Origin: Pachyseris speciosa
Lineage: Eukaryota > Cnidaria > Anthozoa > Scleractinia > Pachyseridae
Direction: 5' to 3'
Assembly: GCA_016490735.1 (NCBI GenBank)
Contig: JAEMWC010000388.1
Span: forward strand, 1 to 64,000
DNA length: 64,000 nucleotides
How positions within the stretch are numbered: position 1 is the stretch's first letter; each line of letters opens with the position of its first letter. Below are positions 37,001 through 48,608 of the stretch, piece by piece. The notes beneath the pieces were generated by a model, which saw only the letters and a list, made by a program, of their open reading frames with translations, was not told where the DNA came from and did not search any database. The position numbers and the translations under genes were made by a program.

Positions 37001-38002
37001 TTGATCAAGTTTTCGGGTACAGCTGCATGCATTACCATGGCCACGAACGCAACCCATCAAACGTGCTTCTTTCTGGAGATCAACTTGGAGAAGACCGAGG
37101 GAACATTCACCGCAAATGTTCTAACATCTGTTCTTAATTCAATCTTCTCAGTTATAACTTGTCTGGGAAATTCTGTCATTCTACACGCGATCAGAAAAAC
37201 GGAGGAGCTTCATACACCATCTTTCGCTCTGCTATACTGTCTTGCTACTTCGGATCTTCTCGTTGGGCTAATTTGCCAGCCATTTTTCGTGGCGTATAAA
37301 ACAGCTGAACTAGTGGGCAGCTTTACCGCCTATTGCACATTGAGAATGTTTCAGTCCATATCTAGCTGGATAACTTCAGGTGTATCTCTACTCACTTTAG
37401 CAGCCGTAGCTGTTGATCGCCTTCTTTCTCTAACTCTTCATTTACGATACAACACGATCGTCACTATTCCACGCGCCCTTCAAACCGCTTTTCTTCTCTG
37501 GATCTTTTGCACTGCAGTTGTATTATTAAGGTTTGTAATGAGCGCTGAGTGGATTTTTTTCCCGGTGATTATTTTACTTCTAACATTTATTATTACAACG
37601 GTGAGTACGTCCAAGATTTTTCGAGTCGTTCGTAGACATCAGCGCCAGATAAACGACCTAAGCAGAGCCAGCGTGAACCTCGAAACAAACACAGTAAACG
37701 TGCTGAAGTGTAGAAAATCTGCCGTGACTGTACTTTATGTTTACAGTTTGTTCTTGATTTTCTATCTTCCATTCTGTGTGACGATGCTTGTGGAAACATT
37801 TATTGGATATACAAGGGCGGTGAAGGTTGCCTATGACTACGTCACGACTGCCGTATTCATCAACTCCTTTCTGAATCCACTTGTGTATTGCTGGCGAATA
37901 AGGGAGGTACGGCGCGCAGTGAAGAATGCTGTGAAACTGCCGAGAAGGCAAATAACCGAGAACACGTCATTAAGTCGCCATGAAACGGGACCTGGAGGCT
38001 GA
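37001..38002 (+). CDS. Rhodopsin-class (class A) GPCR, single exon
   Basis: Seven hydrophobic segments at about residues 39-63, 73-97, 115-140, 158-178, 184-206, 241-265 and 278-298 of 333. Class A landmarks: GN (N57) in TM1; LATSDLL (D85) in TM2; C112 before TM3; DRL instead of DRY at 139-141; YLPF in TM6, where CWxP is usual; and NPLVY (292-296) in TM7. The loop after TM4 is very short and has no cysteine to pair with C112. The N-terminus carries an N-glycosylation site (NAT). The basic C-tail is short. An internal Met at residue 13 (37037) is an alternative start. Short second loop and single exon fit the large cnidarian sets of melanocortin/adenosine-like orphan receptors. The ligand is unknown. 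Confidence 0.9.
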   Translation: MIKFSGTAACITMATNATHQTCFFLEINLEKTEGTFTANVLTSVLNSIFSVITCLGNSVILHAIRKTEELHTPSFALLYCLATSDLLVGLICQPFFVAYKTAELVGSFTAYCTLRMFQSISSWITSGVSLLTLAAVAVDRLLSLTLHLRYNTIVTIPRALQTAFLLWIFCTAVVLLRFVMSAEWIFFPVIILLLTFIITTVSTSKIFRVVRRHQRQINDLSRASVNLETNTVNVLKCRKSAVTVLYVYSLFLIFYLPFCVTMLVETFIGYTRAVKVAYDYVTTAVFINSFLNPLVYCWRIREVRRAVKNAVKLPRRQITENTSLSRHETGPGG

Positions 38003-38224
38003 TCGACATGATTAGAGCAAAGTTCAAAGGTCTTGGATTTCTTCAGTCAGATCATCTGAGTACGAAGATGATCAACAGAGCATACAGGTCGGACCATTAA
38101 AATGCAGGAACAACACACTGCAGCAGAACTTCTGACATGCCATGGAGCCGTTTAGTGAGAAGGGATTCTCTTTAGCTTGAAAACGGCAAATACAAGAGTA
38201 TCTTTTCTGATAGGGTTATTTACA

Positions 38225-39480
38225 ACTATAGTATTAACAATAGCATATTAGTAATTACTGTTTAGACCTTAGAGCGCAAATAATAAGCCGCGAACATTTT
38301 ACCATGTATGTCGTCATCGATACACAAACGCTACATTGCAGCGAACAGTGATCGAGCCAGTTCAGAAATATCTTCCTCCCAGTCTCTTGTCTTTTCTTAC
38401 TTTTAGGGGTAGGGGGAGTGGGGTGGGGACTTTTCTTTTTCTTTGTCGTGCTCTTAAGAATTGACGGGTTGGTTGGTAGCCGATTGTGAGCCCTTGCTTT
38501 TCCCAATTTTTTTTTTTTTTTAATGTATTGAAACCATTGCCGTTTTTCGAATTTGCAAAGCAAGAGTAACCACCAGGTAATATCAAAGGATTATCAAGGA
38601 TTGTCAAATTCAGCAAAACTCGAGGGCACTCTTTCTTGCCGGAAAATTATAGAAAGAAACCTTGTCGGTAAACTGAGTGCTGCCTTGTCTTTAAACTGTA
38701 AAGCATATGCAAATCAACGGCTAAATGAGGTTTCTAGGAAAGTAACAAAATTTGTTAATTAATTCAAGCAGCTGAGTACATATCACAAGCCCGGTACATT
38801 AATATTGTAACCATCATTTGTTTTGTATTCGAGTGTATGCTATGAACCTTCCATTAGCTGACGTACAGCAGTTGGAATCTTAACCTAAAAGTGACAGAAG
38901 TGACAGTGGCGTCGTGACAAAAACCATTGTTGGGTTCTGCGAAACGATTTGCACTTCTGGTTTTGTCCCGAGTAACCTTATGAAGCAAAATTAAAAGAAC
39001 GTGCCTATAAAAGTGTCTCCAGATCAGCAGGCTCCTTTTGGTCTGTCACGTACAGCTAGCGCTGTCGGCTTTTATCACTGTTAAAGGAAGCCGTCGACAG
39101 CGAAAAGAAAAGCCGAAAACCATTATGTCTCCGAGTAATAAAAAAATGAATGAAAGTGGCAAGTATTTGCTATTAAAGCCAATAGTCACATTGCCGAAAG
39201 ATTATAAATTTTGACAATCTCAATTCACATTCTCATTTCAGCTTGCGCATCTTAAACTAAGAAAAAATAAACAAGTTCGTCTCGAATTAATTCCAGTCAG
39301 ATGAGATGCACCTGCCTTTTTATCACTGATTTGCTGTTTAAATGGTAAAAACAAGGTACGGTCAGTGTCAATTTGCCGCTGCTCAGGATGATTAAAAATT
39401 TAAATAAAATGTCATGTGTCAATACGACTAATCACACCAAACGAAAACTATTCAGCCACAGTGAGAAGGTGTCACGATTT
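38225..39480. repeat. Right copy of the duplicated block, downstream of the GPCR gene
   Basis: Diverged copy of 33470-34400 with the same block order (see that entry). The separation of about 4.8 kb suggests an old tandem duplication of a unit containing the GPCR locus, of which only one receptor copy remains. Confidence 0.7.
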
Positions 39481-39527
39481 TTTTTGGAGATAATGACTCT
39501 GTTACCAAGCAAACAAATCTTATGTAT

Positions 39528-40393
39528 TAGTCAATTCCAAAAGCGGCCATCCCCGCCGCCCCCCCCCCCCCCCCCCCGCGCGCACAAACGCCCGGGCATT
39601 TGACTTTATTGAAAAATTTTGGTCAAATGCCCGCTGTGTTTCCAGTTTAGACAGTCAAATGCCCCACCGTTAGGGCCTCAAAAGGGGTGAAATGCCCCGC
39701 TGCTGGGGGCATATCTTATCCCAAGCCATTTCCCACGTTTATAATGGAACGCTTATGCAAAAGAAGAAAATTTCTATACAGTTTGTTGCCAGAAAGGATC
39801 GACTCAATACGTGAACTCGGATATCCAAAGTGTCTTTAAATTTAACAGCTCCATTTAATTACAGGTAAAGGTTATCTTTTTTTAAATACAGAAAAAAGTA
39901 AACAATTCAGAAAACCTAAAGAAGAGAACTCAAATCAAGTGTAAGCTTTATAAATCTAAAGCAGATCACTCGTTACATGAAGCATTTTGTCACGCTCCCC
40001 GCTCATAATAAATATTTTGATCTATTCCAAAAAAAATCGCTTACTTACCTTTGCAAACGAAATCTAAAAAATTGCTCGCTAAAACCCCTTTTCTGACTGT
40101 TTTGTCCTCACTCCACACTTTGAATAAAGGCATATTGAATTATTATAACAGAAGCAGAGCGAAGGGTGAAGGAAGTGAAGCGGCTCCCGTGGTGAATGAA
40201 TGAATTTTCGCGCGAGACGCGCGAAATCCTTTACATGGCGACCGCTGACCAGTGATAGTCAAATGCCCCACCGGGCGGGGACTCATGTCGGGTCAAATTC
40301 CCTGCTGTTCGGGGCTACCCTCTGGTCAAATACCCGGGGTACGCAGCGGGGGAGGGGGGATGGGCGCTTTTGGAATTGACTGATACACTAAGA
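39528..40393. mobile_element. Inverted-repeat element with AGTCAATTCCAAAAGCG ends
   Basis: Left TATTAGTCAATTCCAAAAGC and right inverse GCTTTTGGAATTGACTGATA bound about 865 bp. GGTCAAATGCCC-type segments are repeated just inside both ends, and a poly-C run lies at 39559-39578. There is no ORF and no clear target duplication. A solo right end of the same family is at 28277-28337. Confidence 0.65.
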
Positions 40394-40547
40394 GGTTGAA
40401 TTATTAATTAATTTGAATTCTTACGTGTAAGAGGAAACAGGCAGAAACACGAGCATTTAATGCATGAGAAATATTTGCCTCTGACCTTTCACTAGTTAAC
40501 TTGATAAAAAAGGGTCATAAAAACTGCCGAGACGACCAAGAGGTTAA

Positions 40548-40905
40548 AAGGTCAAAACAATTTACCTCCACAAAGCATAGTAATATCATTGGATTAGAGA
40601 TTGTTCGATTGCCCAATCGTATTTCTTAAAGTAGTAGAGGGAAGTCAAAGTATAATGTCGATTGCTTCCTATGAATTTCTCCCTTAACTTTTCAAAACTG
40701 GTGTCAACGTGTAGGGTGATAATTATTGGCCGTATTGTGTAAAGGTCAAAACAATTTACGTCCACAGAACACACTAATATGGATTAGAGATTGTTCGATG
40801 CCCCAAAGTATAATGTCGATTGCTTCCAATGAACTTCTCTCAGTTAGCTTTTCACAACTGGTGTTAACGTGCAGGGTGATCATTGTTGGCCGTACTGTGT
40901 TGCCA
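40548..40905. repeat. Two-copy tandem duplication, unit about 190 bp
   Basis: AGGTCAAAACAATTTAC through GGCCGTA-TGTG is repeated immediately. The second copy is shorter through internal deletion. Confidence 0.75.
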
Positions 40906-41782
40906 ATGGCTTTTCTTACCGTCAAATGACTATTATTTTGGCCGTGGCCCTCAAAACCTATGCTAAACTAGCCACTTTTAAAACGAGTTAAAAACTAAGT
41001 GTTAAAATAAAATGATGATGTTGATGATTGCCTTCAATTATATCCAGCACCCATTAAATCCCCTTATGCGTGGCCTGGAATCAGTTCATTTTCTCTTGGT
41101 TCCCAGTTTCAAACTAATGAGCCGGATGTAGAAGCTCAATAAAGACCCTATACAGAGTCTGTATGGTCGCTGGGGACACACCTTTCATTATAGAGACGCT
41201 TGAGTGTAATCTTTCTCAAACGAGAATGGTCTTTCCTTTAACAGACCATTTCTTTACTTGTAATCGATTTGATTTATAATTCCTGATTAGTTCTAAGGCC
41301 CCTTCTCGTCTTCTTTTTTATTGAAACAAGAGGCTACAATTAGCCTGAACTCGGGCTTGCGAAAAACAGTATTGTATCCCTAACTTAGCGCGAAACAAAA
41401 GAATAGAGGGAAGTCTGTCTTTCTTACATCGGACGCATTGCATGTGCTTAGCTTGTGTTGGAGTCTATTTCTTTAGACCCCTATCAACATATATTCCTCT
41501 AAAATACAGCTCAACCATTGAGAACAATAATTATAACACTTGTAAAAGACATTTCTAAAAGAACAAGAAAAAGAGAAACAGAAAAAATAAAGCCCGTGAT
41601 ATATACCACTAAAAGACATCGAGCCCGGGTTACCTGCGTTACAGGCAGGAACAATGACCTTTATTATTGTTTTTGCGTGTTATTGTGCGTTTGTTTTGAT
41701 TGTTTATATCGTAGTGTCTCTTATTTCTTTATTTCTACCGTAATTCGTATTTTTCTTATCTTTTTCTCTTTGATCAATCAAT

Positions 41783-42530
41783 ATGTACGCGGGTATTCCA
41801 TCCAAATTTGACGTCCTGTCTTTAAACGTTCGAGGAATCAGGGATCATATCAAGAGGAGGAGTATATTTTCATACCTAAAAGACCAAAAAGCAAACATTT
41901 ATTTTTTACAAGAAACATATTCACAACGAGCCGATGAAAATATTTGGTGTAAAGAATAGGGTGGTGAGGTATTTTTCTCACATGGCACCACGCATGGCAA
42001 AGGTGTGTGTATTTTAATTAATCCCTTTGTACAACGAAAAGTTGACTATTCATATGCTGGTGACACAGGCAGAATTGTGCTTATCACAATCACTCTTCTT
42101 GGTCAAAAAATTTCACTGTGCAATATCTACGCACCAAATGATCAGTTCAATCAACTTCAATTTATGCAAGAGCTCAACAACTGCATGATCGATAAATCAG
42201 AGCTCTCCTCGCTAGTCGTCGTCGGAGGAGGAGAGTGGAATTGTACTTTATCCAAAAAGGATAAAATAGGAGGAGCGGCATGGAAACCGTCCGCTTACTC
42301 TAATCTCATTCTGATCACTATGGAAATGTTTGACTTAGTGGATATCCATAGAATGCGTCATCCAAAGTTACGCAAATATATTCACATACGAATCAAAATC
42401 TCTAACACTTAAATCTAGAATTGACTTTTTCTTGATCGCAAAAAATCTCATTGGGCGTGTAAAGAACTAGGAAATTTACTCTGCGATCGCGCCTGACCAT
42501 GACGCAATTTACATTTCGCTGTCTTGGTCC
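41783..42530 (+). pseudogene. LINE ORF2 endonuclease domain (APE-like), broken
   Basis: From ATG 41783 the frame reads VLSLNVRGIRDHIKRRSIF and IYFLQETY (the Mg-binding LQET glutamate), then a TAG at 41957. After it come GKGVCILINP, ISLCNIYAPND (the NxYAP block) and VVVGGGEWNC, where the catalytic GDFN is degraded. After a shift near 42375 it reads SLTLKSRIDFFLIAKN and APDHDAIYISL, the terminal S-RIDF and DH catalytic blocks. It ends RGPGLWKFNNTLL, typical of L1/Tx1. Nonsense, frameshift and the lost GDWN/GDFN make it inactive. Confidence 0.85.
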
Positions 42531-42904
42531 AGCAAACCTCCCCGGGGACCCGGACTTTGGAAATTCAACAACACCCTTTTGAATGATTCGCAATATGTGA
42601 GTATGGTTCATGATACATACTTTCAGTCGCGCAGTTATTATAGCCATGTCACAGATAATAGACTGTTTTGGGAGTTGATGAAGATAGAAATTAGATCGGC
42701 CACTCGACTCGACTATCTCCTTTTCTAAAAGTAAAGCAAAATGTATAAGCAACCGAGAACAAGAATTAAGACGTAGACTAGAACAACTCGATACTATTAT
42801 CTGTAACAAATTTTCCTCCCCTACCATCGATGTAGTACTGCGAGAGTACGATGGACTGAAATCGGAGCTTAAATTAATTTATGAAGAGAAAGGAAGACAG
42901 GCAG

Positions 42905-42952
42905 TGTTTGCAAATTCCGGTGTTTGCAAATTCCGGTGTTTGCAAATTCCGG
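42905..42952. repeat. Three exact copies of a 16-mer within the LINE
   Basis: TGTTTGCAAATTCCGG three times in tandem, ending in a stop-containing junction. It lies in the linker between endonuclease and RT. Confidence 0.95.
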
Positions 42953-43019
42953 TGAATAGAAAATGGTGAACGCCCGACTAAGTACTTTTTTAACCTTGGA
43001 AAAAGTAATTACAACAGAA

Positions 43020-44877
43020 AAACTTTTAAAGAACTCCGGCTTCAAGATGATTCTATTACGCGCAATGAGACCATTATTCTAGAGCAAATAGGAAATTACT
43101 GTAGAAATCTATATACCTCAGAGCTAACATTCTCTGATGCGACTTATGATGCATTCACTAGGAATGTAGAAACACCAGAACTCTCAGAGGACGTTCAAGA
43201 GACTTTGGAAGGTCCACTTACGTACGAAGAATGCAAAAAGATACTAGAAACCTTTCAAAATGATGACGCACCGGGGGAAGACGGATTTACCGTAGAATTT
43301 TATAGGCAGTTTTTTGAACTTTTAGGAAATGATTTGGTAGCAAGTTTCAACGAAGCGCATGAGAAAGGTGAACTATCAATTTCACAACGAAGAGGATTAA
43401 TTACCTTGACACCGAAAGACGATGGGTCACTTCTAGACTTATCAAATTGGAGATTGATTACACTGCTAAATGTTGATTTTAAAATAGCATCAAAAGCAAT
43501 AGCCAAAAGAATAGAGCCGACACTACCAAATCTAATCCATCCTGGCCAAACAGGCTTCGTAAAAGGGAGATACATAGGAGAAAATGTTCGACTTATAAGT
43601 GACATAATGGAACATACAAATCTACAAAACCTGTCTGGCATTCTGACGTCACTTGACTTCCGTAAGGCATTTGATTCGATTGAATGGCCCTTTATAATGA
43701 GGACGCTAGACTACTTTAATTTCGGTAGTGACATCAAGCGCTGGGTCAAGATATTCTACACGAATATAGAGAGTGCCGTGCAAAACAATGGATTTATAAC
43801 CAACTGGTTTAAGCCGTCAAAAGGAGTGCGACTGGATTGCCCACTCTCTCCCTATCTGTTTATCCTTTCTACGGAGGTCCTCTCAAATAAGATTCGTCAA
43901 GAACCCAACGTAGAGGAATTCAAATCTTCGGTGGTGAAATTAAATTGTCTCAGTTTGCTGATGATACTACTCTGTTGACTGATGATGCCGACTTAGAATC
44001 TCTAGAAATGGCTTTGAAAATTGTCGGGGATTTTGGAAAAATTGCTGGTCTGTCTCTCAACGTAAAGAAAGCGAAGGCGCTTTGGATAGGGAGGTGGAAA
44101 TTCAATAAGAATAAACCTCTAGATTCAAAATGGTTCCACAATCCTGTTAAGATACTTGGGATATATTTTTCATACAATATTAAGGAAAACAACGAGCTTA
44201 ACTTTGACAAAAAGATCCAAAAGTTGCAAACTAAGCTGGATATGTGGAGCTCACGGGATCTGACGATTTTCGGAAGGGCAATGTTAATTAAAACTTTAGT
44301 TATATCGCAACTGGTCTACTCGGTCTCTAATCTGGATGTCCCCCAAGGAATTTCAGACACTGTAAAAGCAAAATCGTTTAAGTTCCTCTGGAAAAACAAA
44401 AAAGACAAAATTAAAAGATCAGGCCTCTACCAAAATTTAGAAAACGGGGGAAAACGCATAACCGATTTTGAGATAATGTTGCAGGCCCTGAGGCTCGCTT
44501 GGATCCCAAGAATGTTACGGACCTCGGACAATGGTTACTGGTGTATAATTCCAAAACATTATTTCAAAAGGAAAGGAGGGTTAAATTTTTTACTTAGGTG
44601 CAATTATGATACAAGCTACTATAACGACCTCCCGATCTTCTATAAGAAAATACTTGACTTCTTCAACGAATTGAAAACTCTTTATAATTACGGCCAAGGA
44701 CAGGAGTTAATATTGTTTAAATTAATAACAAAGACATTGGTGGACGGAAAACCTCTTTTCCTTAATGAATGGTTTAAAAAGGGTATTCTTTCTGTAAATG
44801 ACCTACTTAATGAAAGTGGACATTTTTTAACATTCCAAGAGTTCGGTGATAAATATTCCTGTGAAATCAATTTTTAG
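43020..44877 (+). pseudogene. LINE ORF2 reverse transcriptase domain, broken
   Basis: The 43205-43978 frame holds RT blocks: LTYEECKKIL, DDAPGEDGFTVEFYRQFF, NWRLITLLNVDFKIASKAIA, HPGQTGFVKGRYIGENVRLI and SLDFRKAFDSIEWPF (first catalytic Asp region). The usual RQGCPLSPYLF is degraded to RLDCPLSPYLF. A frameshift near 43925 puts the catalytic pair FADD (43954-43965) into the next frame. That frame runs through GLSLNVKKAKALWIG to a premature TAG (44875-44877) inside NFxQYYQV. The order and spacing are those of L1/Tx1-type LINEs. Confidence 0.88.
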
Positions 44878-45342
44878 CAGTATTATCAAGTTGCCAGTGC
44901 TATTCCGCGATGCCAGATGCTCAGACACCATCAACAAACCATTCTTTATTAGTGATGATAAAACGTTTTTCCTGAGCGAATCGATCCAAATTAATTGGGA
45001 TTGTAGCAGCGAGTCCTCCTTTGGGCTAAAAATTAGTTTTTCTGCCTTTCCGTGATTTCCTTTTTGAATAGTTCTAATGGACTGAGTTTGAATCAAAAAA
45101 CATCCTTTCTTTCGTTGCGTTTGCCCCGCGGGCTTCTACACTTACATCACCGCGATGAAAATATAGAGCGTGGGAAAGAGACATTGACTAAGCACAGCGC
45201 ATGGAATTCCACCAAATGACAATCTTCAGGAATAGGTAAAGAAAGAGTTCTTGAGATCAGCAGCGACTTCTTGAAAGCCTCAGACTCATAAAAACAAACT
45301 ACGCTCCATCATTTCACAGTTCTCTTTAGTGGTTTAATTTCC

Positions 45343-45706
45343 ATGCCGAGGTCCCAGGGGGCAAGTTATCTGAATATAGTTTTTTTCGGGACACACAATA
45401 AAAGTTGCATCTCTTATCTTTGGCAACTAATTGCTACTTTTTTAAATGAGTACAGTAAGGCTAAGTCAAGGGACTTTTATAATTTGCTTAATGCCAAAAT
45501 TCACATCGGAGAACAAAAGGGCCCTAAACGTTGGAGCGAAAAACTTTCATTAAACAAGGATGTTTGGGCTAAGATCTTTAAACTGTTAAAAACCATTTGT
45601 AAGGAAACTAAACTAAGACAGTTTCAATTTAAATTAATCCACAGAAAAACAGTAACAAAGAAAGAATTATTCCGTTTTGGGATTAAGGAAGACTATGAAT
45701 GTATGG
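45343..45706 (+). pseudogene. LINE ORF2 C-terminal fragment truncated by satellite arm
   Basis: Reads WSEKLSLNKDVWAKIFKLL, then CKETKLRQFQFKLIHRKTVT and KELFRFGIKEDYEC. This is the conserved L1/Tx1 segment that leads into the CxxC zinc-knuckle. Homology stops right after the first Cys, where the sequence shared with the inverted arm at 54.5 kb begins (GATCATTATCAGCATC). Codons after that belong to the arm. Confidence 0.75.
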
Positions 45707-48532
45707 ATCATTATCAGCATCTGGGCTAAGTCCCCTTTGAAAAAATACTAAAATAAAATAACCCAAAGTACCCTATGTAACTCAAGGTAAAGTAATTGAG
45801 AAATTTACGTGAAATAGTAATTAACGTAAATTTAATGAACTTTTAAGACTCCTTCTTTAAGGGTCCTTAAATTAATTAAAATTGCCACTTTTAAGACTCC
45901 TTAAAATCGCCACTTTTAAGACTCCTTAAAATCGCCACTTTTAAGACTCCTTAAAATCGCCACTTTTAAGACTCTTTAAAATCGCCACTTTTAAGACTCT
46001 TTTAAAAATGCCACTTTTAAGACCCCTTAAAATTGCCACTTTTAAGACTCCTTAAAATCGCTACTTTTGAGACCCTTAAAATTGCCACTTATAAGATTCC
46101 TTAAAATTGCCACTTTTAAGACTCCTTAAAATTGCTACTTTTAAGACACCTTAAATTGCCGCTTTTAAGACACCTTAAAATTGCCACTTTTAAAACATCT
46201 TAAATTGCCGCTTTTAAGAAACCTTAAAATTGCCACTTTTAAGACTCCTTAAAGGTGCCAATTTTAAGACACCTTAAAATCGCCACTTTTAAGATTCCTT
46301 ACAATTGCCACTTTTAAGACTCCTTAAAATCGCCACTTTTAAGACTCCTTAAAATCGCCACTTTTAAGACCCCTTAAAATTGCCACTTATAAGATTCCTT
46401 AAAATCGCCACTTTTAAGACTCCTTAAAATTGCTACTTTTAAGACACCTTAAATTGCCGCTTTTAAGACACCTTAAAATTGCCACTTTTAAAACATCTTA
46501 AATTGCCGCTTTTAAGAAACCTTAAAATTGCCACTTTTAAGACTCCTTAAAGGTGCCAATTTTAAGACACCTTAAAATCGCCACTTTTAAGATTCCTTAC
46601 AATTGCCACTTTTAAGACTCCTTAAAATCGCCACTTTTAAGACTCCTTAAAATCGCCACTTTTAAGACCCCTTAAAATTGCCACTTATAAGATTCCTTAA
46701 AATCGCCACTTTTAAGACTCCTTAAAATTGCTACTTTTAAGACACCTTAAATTGCCGCTTTTAAGACACCTTAAAATTGCCACTTTTAAAACATCTTAAA
46801 TTGCCGCTTTTAAGAAACCTTAAAATTGCCACTTTTAAGACTCCTTAAAGGTGCCAATTTTAAGACACCTTAAAATCGCCACTTTTAAGATTCCTTACAA
46901 TTGCCACTTTTAAGACTCCTTAAAATCGCCACTTTTAAGACTCCTTAAAATCGCCACTTTTAAGACTCCTTAAAATCGCCACTTTTAAGACTCTTTAAAA
47001 TCGCCACTTTTAAGACTCTTTTAAAAATGCCACTTTTAAGACCCCTTAAAATTGCCACTTTTAAGACTCCTTAAAATCGCCACTTTTAAGACCCCTTAAA
47101 ATTGCCACTTATAAGATTCCTTAAAATTGCCACTTTTAAGACTCCTTAAAATTGCTACTTTTAAGACACCTTAAATTGCCGCTTTTAAGACACCTTAAAA
47201 TTGCCACTTTTAAAACATCTTAAATTGCCGCTTTTAAGAAACCTTAAAATTGCCACTTTTAAGACTCCTTAAAGGTGCCAATTTTAAGACACCTTAAAAT
47301 CGCCACTTTTAAGATTCCTTACAATTGCCACTTTTAAGACTCCTTAATATCGCCACTTTTAAGACTCCTTACAATTGCCACTTTGAAGACTCCTTAAAGT
47401 TGCCCCTTTTAAGACTCCTTAAAATTGCCACTTTTAAGAGTCCTTAAAGTTACCACTTTTTAGACTCTTAAAACTGCCACTTTTAAGACTCCTTAAAATT
47501 GCCACTTTTAAGACTCCTTACAATCGTCACTTTTTAAGACTCCTTACAATCGCCACTTTTTAAGACACCTTACAATCGCCACTTTTAAGACTCCTTACAA
47601 TCGCCACTTTGAAGACTCCTTAAAATCGCCACTTTTAAGATTCCTTACAACTGCCACTTTTAAGACTCCTTAAAATCGCCACTTTTACGACTCCTTGAAA
47701 TCGCCACTTTTTAGAGTCCTAAATTCGCCACTTTTAAGACCCCTTAAAATCGCCAATTTTAAGACCTCTTAAAATCGTTACTTTTTCGACTCGTTAAAAT
47801 TGCCACTTTTAGGATCCCTTAAAATTGCCAGTTTTAAGACCCCTAAAATCGCCACTTTTAGGACCTTTAGAATCGCCACTTTTAAGACTCTTTAAAATCG
47901 CCCCTTCAAGACTTGTTAATATTGACAGTTTTAAGCCATATTAACATCGCCACTTTTAAGACCCCTGAATAATTGCCTCTTTAAACTGCTCCTTTTTAGG
48001 TTCCGTAAATCAACACTTCTAAGACTGTAAAAAGACTTTAAAATGAAAATAACACATCTTGAATAGGGGGGATTGGAATAGAAAATTGACGGACAACACA
48101 GTGTAAATATCAACAGTTTCATTCCAACAAAAAGCAATCATGAATCACACGTCTTGAATATGGGAGAACGGACAAGAGAATTGATGGAGAAGGTAGTACA
48201 AATATCAACAGTTTAATTCGGAATGATCATTTACATGTATCATATGCAAAGAACCCTCCCCACACCCTTCTTAGTGTGGTGTACATGTGGTTCTTAGGAT
48301 GTCTTGACGGTCACCTGCAACAAACAATAGAAAGAGTCACAGAGAAACTAGGAGATGCTTGTACAAGTGCAATTCATACTTAAAAGTCTACAGGTGTAGT
48401 TATGAAATCTGAAATTGGTGAGAGTACCAAATTAACGTAAAAACATCTTGGACTTTTGGAAGTAATCCTGTAGATATTCCAGACCTCTATTTTCATTGGT
48501 CCCTATGACTTGTAGCTTCTTTTGCTACCAGA
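45707..48532. mobile_element. Arm A: satellite-bearing terminal arm, direct orientation
   Basis: Starts GATCATTATCAGCATCTGGG, then about 130 bp of unique AT-rich DNA, the 25-bp satellite (about 45840-48030) and a unique segment of about 500 bp (48040-48532). The unique parts recur inverted in arm B and direct in arm C. It is cut at its inner end by the hammerhead-like/Penelope-like DNA at about 48533. I see no target duplication. It is either an arm of a foldback-type transposon or part of a large inverted duplication. Confidence 0.7.
45840..48030. repeat. 25-bp satellite array A with ~300-bp higher-order repeat
   Basis: The monomer is CTTAAAATCGCCACTTTTAA plus GACTC, repeated about 87 times with variants. 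A block of about 12 variant monomers (containing CTTAAATTGCCGC and CTTAAAGGTGCC variants) recurs near 46131, 46431, 46730 and 47153, the first three spaced by about 300 bp. No ORF or promoter is evident. Confidence 0.92.
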
Positions 48533-48608
48533 CAATTTTTTAAACAATTTTTTAAACAAAAACTAGTGATCAGCACACAGCAACAGATCTTGTCAATTTT
48601 GTTTATTA

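Larger units (their letters stand above)
41783..45706 (+). mobile_element. Decayed L1/Tx1-like LINE
   Basis: Plus-strand order: apurinic-like endonuclease (41783 to about 42530), linker, reverse transcriptase (about 43020 to 44880) and C-terminal region (45343-45706). The ORF is broken by a TAG (41957-41959), frameshifts near 42375 and 43925, a triplicated 16-mer at 42905-42952 and a TAG at 44875-44877. The copy is cut off by the satellite arm that starts near 45707, in the middle of the C-terminal Cys-containing region. An AT-rich region with a small ORF precedes it and may be its 5' UTR or ORF1 remnant. Confidence 0.85.

Noticed and set aside
45840..48030. Regular short repeats that might suggest a CRISPR array
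   Set aside because: There are no spacers. Units are contiguous 25-mers, and the genome is eukaryotic.
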